From Actinomarinicola tropica (GTDB lineage Bacteria; Actinomycetota; Acidimicrobiia; Acidimicrobiales; SKKL01), in NCBI RefSeq assembly GCF_009650215.1, contig NZ_CP045851.1, positions 1,887,001 to 1,951,000 of the forward strand: 64,000 nt of DNA, read 5' to 3'. The translations under genes were made by a program, and so were the position numbers. Below the pieces are notes generated by a model. It saw nothing but the letters and a program-made list of their open reading frames with translations, had not been told where the DNA came from and searched no databases. This document shows, piece after piece, positions 35,088 through 42,556 of the stretch; positions within the stretch are counted from its first letter, which is position 1; every line of letters starts with the position of its first letter.

Positions 35088-36254
35088 TCAGTGCAGGCAG
35101 CCGTCGGTCGCGACGGCGTCGGGACCGGCCGCGTCGAGGGCGGCGACGACCTGCGGCGTCGAGAGGGCGTAGGCCACCCCGTCGGTGTCCGGCGCGATGG
35201 CGAAGGCCAGGCCGACGACCTCGCCGTCGCCGTCCACGAGCGCCGCACCCGAGTCCCCCGGGCTGAGCTCGGTGGCGACGAACAGCACGTCGCGCTCCAC
35301 CCGGTCGCGATCGTAGATGTCGGTGCCGGTGGCGGTCACCCGGCGCGCCAGCTCGAACGGCGCGATGCGGAGGTCGCCCCCGTTCGGGTGGCCGAACACG
35401 CCGCCCACGTCGCCGACCTCCCCCTCGACGAGGGCGAGGGCCGGACGGTCGAGCCCCGGCACGCGCAGGATCGCGACATCGGTGGCCGGATCGAAGTGGA
35501 CGACCGTGGCGTCGAGCGACTCGCCGTCGTCCCTCACGACCGAGGTGTCGTCCTGGCCCGCCACGACGTGGGCGTTGGTGACGACGAGCCCCTCGGCGGC
35601 GACGAAGCCGCTGCCGAGCTGGATGCGCCGGCACGCCGTGCCCTCGACGCGCACCACCGAGCGGCGGACGGCGGCTGCCGCCTCCTCGTCGAGCCCGGTG
35701 GCGGTCGGCGGTGCGACGAGGTCGGGGGTCGGGTGCAGCGCGTTCCACACCCGGGGGAACTGGTCGGCGCCGATCACCCGCCGCAGGGCCTGCACGCCGT
35801 CGGGCGGCGGGGGGAAGACGTCCTCGATCGCCCTGGCGATCCGCGACGTGCGCGCCTGCTCGGCGGGGACGTCGGAGAAGTTCGTCATCAGCGGCACGAG
35901 CAGCCAGACGGCCACCAGCACGCCGAGGCCGCCGACGATCGCCCCCGCGGCGCGGTCGACCGGGTTCAGCGCCTCACCCGACACCGCGGAGCGCAGCCGG
36001 TTGCCGACCACGAGGCCGAGGAGGGAGCCGATGGACACGCCGGCGACGATGACGCCGCCGCCGGTGAGGGCGAGGCGGAGCGCGCCCGCGCCCTCGATCC
36101 GGTCGACCACCCACGGCAGGGCGCGCAGGGCCACGAGGAGCCCGGCGCCGGCACCCAACCACGACGCCACGCGCGTGAGGAAGCCCAGCCGCCACCCCGC
36201 AGAGGCCGCCGCCGCGACGCCGAGGACGATGAGGAGGTCGAAGAGGTTCGGCAC
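35088..36254 (-). CDS. MarP-like membrane serine protease (CvpA domain plus trypsin-like domain)
   Basis: 388 residues. Four membrane helices of the CvpA/colicin V production type (about 3-125) anchor an extracytoplasmic chymotrypsin-fold protease. Catalytic triad is H229 (VTNAHVVAG), D259 (ATDVAIL) and S335 (SPGDSGAAL). Two cysteines, C208 and C386, sit where the mycobacterial MarP forms a redox-controlled disulfide. MarP supports acid and oxidative stress survival by acting on cell-wall hydrolases in mycobacteria; the same role here is inferred. Follows trmI by 15 bp. Confidence 0.88.
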   Translation of the reverse strand: MPNLFDLLIVLGVAAAASAGWRLGFLTRVASWLGAGAGLLVALRALPWVVDRIEGAGALRLALTGGGVIVAGVSIGSLLGLVVGNRLRSAVSGEALNPVDRAAGAIVGGLGVLVAVWLLVPLMTNFSDVPAEQARTSRIARAIEDVFPPPPDGVQALRRVIGADQFPRVWNALHPTPDLVAPPTATGLDEEAAAAVRRSVVRVEGTACRRIQLGSGFVAAEGLVVTNAHVVAGQDDTSVVRDDGESLDATVVHFDPATDVAILRVPGLDRPALALVEGEVGDVGGVFGHPNGGDLRIAPFELARRVTATGTDIYDRDRVERDVLFVATELSPGDSGAALVDGDGEVVGLAFAIAPDTDGVAYALSTPQVVAALDAAGPDAVATDGCLH

Positions 36255-36269
36255 GCCCTCCGGTCCCGA

Positions 36270-37043
36270 TCAGGCCCCGACGAGCCGGGCGTGGGTGAGG
36301 AAGCCGGTGTGGCCGACCATGCGGTGGTCCGGCCGGACCGCCTGGCCCTCGATGTGCCAGCCGCGGTGCAGCACCTCCACCGTCGCAGCCATGTCGAAGT
36401 CGCTCTTCTCGAGCGCCTCGCGGAGCTGGCTCGCCTGGGTGATCGATGGCGTGTAGGCGACGAGGATGCCGCCGGGGGCCAGGGCCTCGGCGGCGTGGGG
36501 CACCACCTGCCACGGCTCGGGGAGGTCGAGGATCACGCGATCCACGTCGCGCTCGTCGATGCCCTCGTAGCAGTCGCGCTCCTGGACGTCGTAGCGCTCG
36601 AGCGCCTCCGGACCGAGGAAGGTCTCGACGTTGCGTCGGGCCCGGTTGGCGAAGTCGGAGCGCAGCTCGTAGCCGGTGACCAGCGCGCCGGCCCGCAGCA
36701 GCGCCATCGACAGCGCACCCGACCCCACGCCGGACTCGAGGATCCGGGCGCCGGGGAACACGTCGGCGAGCATGAGGATCGGCCCGAGGTCCTTCGGGTA
36801 GATCACCTGGGCGCCGCGAGGCATCTTCAGGACGAACTCGGCGAGCGTCGGCCGCACGACGAGGTAGCGGGACCCTCGCGTCGAGGTCACCCGCACCCCT
36901 TCGGGGCCGCCGATGATGTCGTCGTGGGGGACGAACCCGCTGTGGGTGTGGAACTCGCCGCCCTCCTCGAGGGTGACGAGGTACCGACGCTTCTTGCTGT
37001 CGAGCATGAGGACGCGCTCGCCCGCGGCGAGGGGTCGGCTCAT
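36270..37043 (-). CDS. trmI: tRNA (adenine-58-N1)-methyltransferase TrmI
   Basis: 257-residue SAM-dependent enzyme that methylates A58 in the tRNA T-loop. An N-terminal beta domain (GERVLMLDSKKRRYLVTLEE; FHTHSGFVPHDDIIG) precedes the Rossmann domain with SAM motif ILESGVGSGALSMALLRAG and the catalytic strand VILDLPEPWQVVPHA. Overlaps ttuA-like by 4 bp. In mycobacteria this gene also lies close to the proteasome genes. Confidence 0.95.
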   Translation of the reverse strand: MSRPLAAGERVLMLDSKKRRYLVTLEEGGEFHTHSGFVPHDDIIGGPEGVRVTSTRGSRYLVVRPTLAEFVLKMPRGAQVIYPKDLGPILMLADVFPGARILESGVGSGALSMALLRAGALVTGYELRSDFANRARRNVETFLGPEALERYDVQERDCYEGIDERDVDRVILDLPEPWQVVPHAAEALAPGGILVAYTPSITQASQLREALEKSDFDMAATVEVLHRGWHIEGQAVRPDHRMVGHTGFLTHARLVGA

Positions 37044-37981
37044 CGGTGGGCGCCTCTCCGGCCGATCGTGACCGGCTGTGCGCCGGCGGCCTTCTCGACG
37101 AGGCGGCAGAACGCGCACACCTCGGACGGGGTGGGGGCTCCGCAGCGCTCGCAGCTCAAGAGCGCGCCCTGCTCCTCGGCGATCCCGTCGCGGAAGCGCT
37201 CGGAGGCCCGGGCGAGGAAGCCGAAGTAGAAGTCGTGCTTGGCACCGGGCGAGCGGGCCTCGATCTGGTTCAGCGCCTCCTTGTAGTGGAGGTGCCGGTT
37301 GCCCTCCGCCATCGGGCACTCCTCGACCTGGTACTCGATCCCCCGCAGCACGCAGTAGGCGGCCATCTCCCGTTCGCCCAGGCGCACGAGGGGCTTGACC
37401 TTGCGGGGGAAGCCGTCACGGGCGGCGAGGACGGGGAGCTGGCGGGCCAGGTACTCGTCGTGCCAGTGCAGGACGTTGCCGAAGAGCACCGCCGCCTCGT
37501 CGTCGAGGTTGTGGCCGGTGGCCACGGCGTCGTAGCCGCCGTCGATCGCCGCCTTGTCGAACAGGTGCCGCTTGGACAGCCCGCACGCGGAGCAGGGCGC
37601 GCGCCGTGCGGCCCGCGCCCCCGTGGGGACGTCGTAGCCGTACTCCTCCCGCAGGTCGACCTCGATGAGGCGGGCCCCACGGGACGCGGCGAACGCACGG
37701 GCGTAGGTGCCCGACTCGTCGCTGTAGTCCCCGATCCCGAGCCCCAGGTAGAGGCCGTCGGCCTCGTAGCCGAGCTCGAGGAGCAGGTCCCAGAGGGCCA
37801 GCGAGTCCTTGCCTCCCGAGACCGCGACGAGCACCCGTTCGCCCGGCCGGAGCATGTCGAACTCCTTGACCGCCTTCGCGACCTGGTCCCGGCACAGCCG
37901 GAGGAAGTGCTCCCGGCAGAAGTTGGCGTTGTGGCGGCGGATGTCGATCACCGCCGGCTCACGGCAGGCGCGGCACTTCAC
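37040..37981 (-). CDS. ttuA: TtuA/TtcA-family tRNA 2-thiolation enzyme
   Basis: 313 residues. The PP-loop SGGKDS (55-60) activates the target uridine by adenylation. C130 and C133 (PCSACG) with C222 (ECPMAEGN) form the three-Cys site that holds a 4Fe-4S cluster in TtuA. N-terminal (C3, C6, C22 with a nearby His) and C-terminal (C277, C280, C289, C292) zinc fingers are characteristic of the TtuA branch, which thiolates T54/U54 of the T-loop. Encoded between a sulfur-carrier gene (4-bp overlap) and trmI (4-bp overlap), which fits T-loop modification well. Confidence 0.9.
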   Translation of the reverse strand: MKCRACREPAVIDIRRHNANFCREHFLRLCRDQVAKAVKEFDMLRPGERVLVAVSGGKDSLALWDLLLELGYEADGLYLGLGIGDYSDESGTYARAFAASRGARLIEVDLREEYGYDVPTGARAARRAPCSACGLSKRHLFDKAAIDGGYDAVATGHNLDDEAAVLFGNVLHWHDEYLARQLPVLAARDGFPRKVKPLVRLGEREMAAYCVLRGIEYQVEECPMAEGNRHLHYKEALNQIEARSPGAKHDFYFGFLARASERFRDGIAEEQGALLSCERCGAPTPSEVCAFCRLVEKAAGAQPVTIGRRGAHR

Positions 37982-38196
37982 GACGGCACCTCCCGGTCGA
38001 GGGCCCCGCCCGAGATCACCGGACGCACCTCGATCTCGTCGTCGGCGGCGAGCATCGTGTCGCCGGGGACCAGTTCGTCCCCGCGCACGACGATCACCGA
38101 CTCCCGGTGGATGTCGAGCCGGTCGAGGACGACGTTGACCGTGGCCGGACCGGAGACCTCGACGGTCCGACGGGGGTTGCGGAGCAGGACCTTCAC
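37978..38196 (-). CDS. ttuB: TtuB/MoaD/ThiS-like ubiquitin-fold sulfur carrier
   Basis: 72 residues with beta-grasp pattern (VLLRNPRRTVEVSGPATVNV; SVIVVRGDELVPGDTML; DDEIEVRPVISGG). Sulfur carriers end in GG, whose C-terminus becomes a thiocarboxylate; here GG is followed by ALDREVPS, so eight residues must be removed, or the protein works differently. In Thermus, TtuB donates sulfur to TtuA and also modifies proteins. Overlaps ttuA by 4 bp, and an E1-like activating enzyme is not in the window. Confidence 0.85.
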   Translation of the reverse strand: MKVLLRNPRRTVEVSGPATVNVVLDRLDIHRESVIVVRGDELVPGDTMLAADDEIEVRPVISGGALDREVPS

Positions 38197-38230
38197 CGCT
38201 CCATCATGGCAAGCGCCCCGGGGGTCGAGG

Positions 38231-38464
38231 TCAGCGGCCCCGACGACGGCGGGTCGGCTTGCCCCGCCGGTCGAACGTCGTGTGGTCGACGAGCAGGGTC
38301 TGGCCGGGCTCGATGACGCTGCGGTACACGACCTCGGGCTGGGGGTGCCGCACCTCGTTGGCCTTCCGGAGGAGCCACACGCCGGCGGCGAGCGCCGCCC
38401 AGTTGCGGGTCGATCCCCCCGCCATCGCCCTGGCCACGGCGAGGCGCTGCAGGCGGCGGAGCAT
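38231..38464 (-). CDS. Small basic hypothetical protein
   Basis: 77 residues. A short helical or membrane-interacting stretch (WAALAAGVWLLRKA, about 22-35) is followed by YRSVIEPGQTLLVDHTTFDR and a strongly basic tail (KPTRRRRGR). Not assigned to a family. Start ATG overlaps the preceding gene's stop (TGATG), placing it as third member of a small-gene operon. Confidence 0.55.
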   Translation of the reverse strand: MLRRLQRLAVARAMAGGSTRNWAALAAGVWLLRKANEVRHPQPEVVYRSVIEPGQTLLVDHTTFDRRGKPTRRRRGR

Positions 38465-38679
38465 CAGACCCTGCGGATCTCGACGACGGTGGTCTTCTTG
38501 CGCCCACGACGCCGCCCGAGGCTGTAGGCGACGAGCACGACGCCGACGACGACGGCGACGCCGACGACGGCCGCGATGCCCATCGCCTGCTCCTTGCGGT
38601 CGTCGACCTCGCCCTCGAGCGACCGGAAGCCGGCCTCGAGGTCGTCACGGGTGATGCGTCCGCGGTCGGTGGCCGTCAT
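38464..38679 (-). CDS. Small single-pass membrane protein
   Basis: 71 residues. Residues 1-30 are hydrophilic helix (RITRDDLEAGFRSLEGEVDD), 33-53 a Gly/Val-rich membrane helix, followed by a basic cytoplasmic-type tail (GRRRGRKKTTVVEIRR). No family name is certain. Start overlaps the preceding stop (ATGA) and its own stop overlaps the next start. Confidence 0.6.
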   Translation of the reverse strand: MTATDRGRITRDDLEAGFRSLEGEVDDRKEQAMGIAAVVGVAVVVGVVLVAYSLGRRRGRKKTTVVEIRRV

Positions 38680-38984
38680 CGCGCACCCCGGGAGATGCGG
38701 GAGACCAGGAGGGCGATGACGACGCCCAGGCCGAGGATCGTGAACACGTAGGGCAGGAACGACAGGTTCCCGGTCATCCAGGAGACCTCGGCGTGCTGGA
38801 GGCCGCGCAGCAGGGCGAGCCCGAGGAGCATGACGCCGAGTCCGAGGAGCAGCGCGCCGCCGATCCCGAACCCGAGGTCGCGCCCGAGGTTCCGCAGCGG
38901 GTCGATCGTCTCCTGCTTGGCGTAGTCGACGATCAGGGTCTTCAGATCGGCGAAGGTCTCCGCCGGAGACTGGTTGGGGGCCAC
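38676..38984 (-). CDS. Small membrane protein, phage-holin superfamily III-like
   Basis: 102 residues with an N-terminal amphipathic helix (TFADLKTLIVDYAKQETIDP) and two hydrophobic hairpins (about 42-60 and 76-95). The arrangement resembles actinobacterial proteins of the Phage_holin_3_6 type, which are chromosomal and not tied to phage. GTG start follows AGGAG at good spacing. First gene of a three-gene cluster of small membrane proteins. Confidence 0.65.
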   Translation of the reverse strand: MAPNQSPAETFADLKTLIVDYAKQETIDPLRNLGRDLGFGIGGALLLGLGVMLLGLALLRGLQHAEVSWMTGNLSFLPYVFTILGLGVVIALLVSRISRGAR

Positions 38985-39051
38985 GTCGCTCCTTCTCGGC
39001 CGGCGTCGTCGGCCCCTTCCTACTGGCAGAGGGCCCCGGAGGCAACCGTGC

Positions 39052-39699
39052 TCAGGGCCCGCCGAGGGCGATGCGGGCCCGCATGAGCTCGATCGCCTCG
39101 CCGAGCAGGACGGCCGCACGCTCGAGGCGCTCGCGCGCGCCGGGCACCTCGAGGAGCGCCTGGCGGTCGGCGGGGCCGAGCGGGCCGGCGGCGACGACCT
39201 GGAAGCTGGCGGTGACCGGGTCGTCGGACAGGTCGACGGTGGCGGGGACCGGCGCCTCCCCCAGCTCGGTGGCGACGGCGAGGGCCTGTCGCACGAGCGT
39301 CACCGCCGTCGCGCGCAACCCCTCCAGCTCGTCGGACGGGGTCGCGTCGTCGGCATCGGGCCAGTCGGTCACGAGGGCGCGCGGGTACGGCTCGTCCGGC
39401 AGCCAGCGCGCCACCTCGATCCGCCGCAGGCCCACGGTGACGAGCCCCCACCGCCCGTCGTCGGTGCGCTGCGCGTCGATGACCCCGGCGACGGTGCCGA
39501 CCGACGTGCGGGCGTCGCCGCCGCCGACCTCGCTCCCCCGTTCGATGAGGACGACTCCGAGCTCGCGCGCCTCGGTCGCCAGCACGGCGTCGACCAGCTC
39601 GCGGTAGCGGGGCTCGAAGACGTGGAGCGGCAGGACGGCGGTGGGGACGAGGACGGTCCCGAGGGGGAACATCGCCATCTCGCGCGGCTCGGCGGTCAC
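39052..39699 (-). CDS. LON-substrate-binding-domain protein
   Basis: 215 residues, one LON N-terminal (PUA-like) domain without ATPase or protease. The core MAMFPLGTVLVPTAVLPLHV and FEPRYRELV is characteristic; GLVTVGLRRIEVARWLPDEP continues the beta domain, and the C-terminal half is helical. Stand-alone LON domains are common in actinobacteria; function undefined. GTG start supported by a TACCGT box 7 nt upstream. Confidence 0.88.
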   Translation of the reverse strand: MTAEPREMAMFPLGTVLVPTAVLPLHVFEPRYRELVDAVLATEARELGVVLIERGSEVGGGDARTSVGTVAGVIDAQRTDDGRWGLVTVGLRRIEVARWLPDEPYPRALVTDWPDADDATPSDELEGLRATAVTLVRQALAVATELGEAPVPATVDLSDDPVTASFQVVAAGPLGPADRQALLEVPGARERLERAAVLLGEAIELMRARIALGGP

Positions 39700-39705
39700 C
39701 GGCCC

Positions 39706-39711
39706 ACGGTA
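39706..39711 (-). promoter_or_regulatory. -10 box TACCGT, leaderless start of LON-domain gene
   Basis: TACCGT on the minus strand ends 7 nt from the GTG at 39699. Confidence 0.45.
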
Positions 39712-39726
39712 GGCCCGCGCGGGTGG

Positions 39727-39762
39727 TTGTGACCTCGCGCCCCGACAGTTAGGGTCTCTAAC
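39727..39762 (+). promoter_or_regulatory. Promoter and 15-bp palindrome upstream of the MFS gene
   Basis: -35 TTGTGA (39727-39732), 17-nt spacer, -10 TAGGGT (39750-39755). The -10 lies inside the inverted repeat GTTAG-GGTCT-CTAAC (39748-39762), a plausible operator. Leader about 29 nt with GGGAGG. Confidence 0.55.
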
Positions 39763-39790
39763 CGTTGCTCGTGCGCAGGGAGGCAGGACG

Positions 39791-41125
39791 TTGAGCCAAG
39801 TGGAGGATCGCGGCGCGGCTGCGGGCGAACCCCACGAGCCGCCCACCGCCGGGTCCGACGCCCCGACCACCGCCCCGCCGACCTGGCGGGAGTCGACGTT
39901 CGCGGCGCTCTCCGTCCCCGCCTACCGGCTCCTCTGGTACGGCGGGGTCTTCTCGTTCCTGGCCGTCCAGATGCAGGTCATCGCGCGGGCCGCCCTGGCC
40001 TACGACCTGACCGGCTCCAACGAGTCCCTCGGCACCGTCATGTTCTGGTTCGGCGTGCCGATGCTCCTGCTCACGCCCTTCGGCGGCGTCGCGGCCGACC
40101 GCTTCTCCAAGCGGGCCGTGATCCTCGTCTCGCAGTGGCTGCTCATCATCTCGTCCGCGCTGCTGGCCATCGTGCTCATCGCCGACGTCATCGCGTTCTG
40201 GATGCTCCCCGCCTCCTCGGCCGTGCAGGCCGCGGCGTTCGCGTTCCTCGGGCCGGCACGGATGGCGTTCACGAGCGACCTGGTCGGCCGCCAGCGGCTC
40301 GGCAACGCCGTCGTCCTGCAGCAGATGAGCATGAACGGCACCCGTGTCTTCGGCCCGTCGATCGCCGGCCTGCTCACGAGCATCGCGTGGTTCGGCTACG
40401 AGGGCGCCTACATCACGACGGCGATCCTCACCATCGTGGCCAGCGTGATGACGATGCGCCTCCCGCCGGGCAGCCCGGCGCCGGGGAAGGTCACCCAGCG
40501 TCCGCTGCGCGAGTTCGCCGACGGCCTCCGCTACGTCCGGGCCAACCCCCACGTGGGGCTCCTCCTCGTGGTGTCGCTCGTCGTCGTCATGAGCGCCTTC
40601 CCGTACATCTCCTTCCTCGCCTCGCTCTCGAAGGACGTGTTCGGGTTCGGCGAGTCCAACGCCGGCTACGGCTTCATGTCCGGCGCCACCGCGATCGGTG
40701 CGGTGTCCGCGTCCCTCTTCATCGCCGGACGATCCGGTGGTCCCGGGGTCTGGAAGGTGCAGGCCGCCGCCGGTGCCGCCTTCGGGATCGGCCTCGTCCT
40801 CCTCGCCGCCGCCCCGACCTTCCTCGTGTCGCTCGTGGTCCTCGTCCTCGTGGGCGGCGCGACGTCGGCGTTCCAGGCCCTCAACAACACGATGGTCCTG
40901 ATGGCGAGCGAGAGCGCCTACCACGGGCGCGTCCAGTCGCTGATGATGCTCGGGTTCTCCGGCTTCGGGCTCATGGCCCTGCCGCTCGGCGTGGTGGCCG
41001 ACGCCATCGGGCTGCGCACCACGTTCGCCATCATGGGCACGGTCACGACGGTGGCCATGGGCGTGTACTTCGTCGTGCGGCCGATCCTCGAACGCTCCCA
41101 CCCCATGGTCGTCCACGACGAGTGA
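39791..41125 (+). CDS. MFS transporter (EntS-like exporter group)
   Basis: 444 residues with about 12 membrane spans. Motif A between helices 2 and 3 reads GGVAADRFSKRAV, typical of proton-coupled facilitators; the LSVPAYRLLWYGGVFS N-terminus and the YVRANPHVGLLL central loop resemble the MFS_3/enterobactin-exporter group. Substrate unknown; export of a hydrophobic or drug-like compound is likely. TTG start used because GGGAGG lies upstream and no ATG or GTG fits; the preceding promoter is strong by inspection. Confidence 0.88.
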   Translation: MSQVEDRGAAAGEPHEPPTAGSDAPTTAPPTWRESTFAALSVPAYRLLWYGGVFSFLAVQMQVIARAALAYDLTGSNESLGTVMFWFGVPMLLLTPFGGVAADRFSKRAVILVSQWLLIISSALLAIVLIADVIAFWMLPASSAVQAAAFAFLGPARMAFTSDLVGRQRLGNAVVLQQMSMNGTRVFGPSIAGLLTSIAWFGYEGAYITTAILTIVASVMTMRLPPGSPAPGKVTQRPLREFADGLRYVRANPHVGLLLVVSLVVVMSAFPYISFLASLSKDVFGFGESNAGYGFMSGATAIGAVSASLFIAGRSGGPGVWKVQAAAGAAFGIGLVLLAAAPTFLVSLVVLVLVGGATSAFQALNNTMVLMASESAYHGRVQSLMMLGFSGFGLMALPLGVVADAIGLRTTFAIMGTVTTVAMGVYFVVRPILERSHPMVVHDE

Positions 41126-41134
41126 AGCGGCGCG

Positions 41135-42553
41135 TCAGGAGGCGAGCGGCTCCGGCATGACCTCGGGTGGCGGCTCCACCTCGGGCACCGTCGCCAGGGC
41201 CACCGCGATCTCCTCCTGGAGCGCGGAGCCGAGCTCGGGCACGAACTCCCCCTCGGGCACGTTCGTGATGTAGGCGAACGTGTACCGGCGCCCGTCCGGG
41301 CCGTCGACGACGCCCGCGAGCGCGGCGACGTGGCGGAGGGATCCCGTCTTGGCCCGGAGGTTGCCCGCCGCGGGGGTGCCGACCATCCGCTCGGCGAGCG
41401 TCCCGCTCTCACCCGCCACCGCCAGGCCCTCGATCAGCACGTCACGCGACGGTGAGCGATCGAGCACGGCGGCGAGCGTGCGGCAGGTGGCGCGGTTGCC
41501 GAGGTCGAGGCCCGACCCGTCGGTGAGCGCGAGGCCCTCGACGGGGATGCCCTGGCCGGCCAGGAGGTCACGCAGCGCGGCGAGGCCCGCCGCGGTGGAA
41601 CCGCCGACCCCCGACCGCACCCCGATCTCCTTCACGAGCAGCTCGGCGGTGGTGTTGTCGCTGTAGACCAGCATCTGGGCGACGACGTCGCGGACCGGCG
41701 GCGACTCGAGGGCCGCGACCTCCGTGGCCCCCTGGGGGGCCGAACCCGAGCGCGGGTCGCCGACGACCGTGACGCCACGCTCGCGCAGCAGGTCGGTCAT
41801 CACCGCAGCCGTGTGGGCGGGAGGATCGGCCGCCGGGCGCCCCGGGTTCACGGGGACCTCGGTGTCGGTGAAGGTCTCGAGCCCGTCGTTCACGCCGAGC
41901 CCCGACAGCGGACCGGCGACGACCTGGTCGCGGTAGCGCTGCGGCCAGGACGGGATCGTGCGGACGTCGTCGTAGCGCGTGCCGTCGCCGACCACCGCGC
42001 CGCGCACCTCGGTGATGCCGGCGGCGACGACGGCGTCGGCCAGGTCCTCGATCCGGGTGGCCGGCCGCGCCGGGTCGGACTGGCGGGCGATGTAGGCGTC
42101 GGTCGACAGGAGGGGGTCACCACCGCCGACGACGACCAGATCCCCCTCCACCACGCCGTCGGTCACCGGGCCGGTGGCCACCGCGGTCGTCCGGAACGTC
42201 TCGTCGGGCTCCATCAGGCTGAGCAGCGCGCCGGCGACGAGGAGCTTCTGCGTGGACGCCGGGACGAGCGGTCGGTCCGGGTCGTGCAGGACGAGCTCCC
42301 GCCCGCCCTGGGCGACGACGAGGCACCCGCCCCCGGGGATGCGTCCGGGCACGTCGGCGACCGCCGCCGCGGCGGCCTGGTCACGACGGACGTCGAGCAG
42401 CGACTCGGGGGCCCGGCGCACCGAGAGCACCGGCGTGACCGCCTGGGTGCCGACGGAGGACTCGGTGCCGGTCGAGGCGTCGACCTCGAGCGCGGCCCAG
42501 CCTGCGCCGGCCGCGAGGGCCGCCAGCACCACGACGACGGCGAGGAAGCGCAC
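41135..42553 (-). CDS. dacB: D-alanyl-D-alanine carboxypeptidase/endopeptidase, PBP4 (S13) type
   Basis: 472-residue peptidoglycan hydrolase, exported by an N-terminal signal anchor (about 3-22). Active-site motifs are SxxK (S100-TQK103), SxN (SDN, 298-300) and KTG (402-404), with the large domain insertion between the first two that characterises PBP4. It trims or cleaves cross-links in the cell wall. The GTG start lies 3 bp after the stop of the preceding acyl-CoA synthetase gene, so it may be co-transcribed although functionally unrelated. Confidence 0.93.
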   Translation of the reverse strand: MRFLAVVVVLAALAAGAGWAALEVDASTGTESSVGTQAVTPVLSVRRAPESLLDVRRDQAAAAAVADVPGRIPGGGCLVVAQGGRELVLHDPDRPLVPASTQKLLVAGALLSLMEPDETFRTTAVATGPVTDGVVEGDLVVVGGGDPLLSTDAYIARQSDPARPATRIEDLADAVVAAGITEVRGAVVGDGTRYDDVRTIPSWPQRYRDQVVAGPLSGLGVNDGLETFTDTEVPVNPGRPAADPPAHTAAVMTDLLRERGVTVVGDPRSGSAPQGATEVAALESPPVRDVVAQMLVYSDNTTAELLVKEIGVRSGVGGSTAAGLAALRDLLAGQGIPVEGLALTDGSGLDLGNRATCRTLAAVLDRSPSRDVLIEGLAVAGESGTLAERMVGTPAAGNLRAKTGSLRHVAALAGVVDGPDGRRYTFAYITNVPEGEFVPELGSALQEEIAVALATVPEVEPPPEVMPEPLAS

Positions 42554-42556
42554 GCG

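Noticed and set aside
38676-38984. Holin-like gene as evidence of a prophage
   Set aside because: No other phage genes nearby; this holin superfamily type is chromosomal in actinobacteria.
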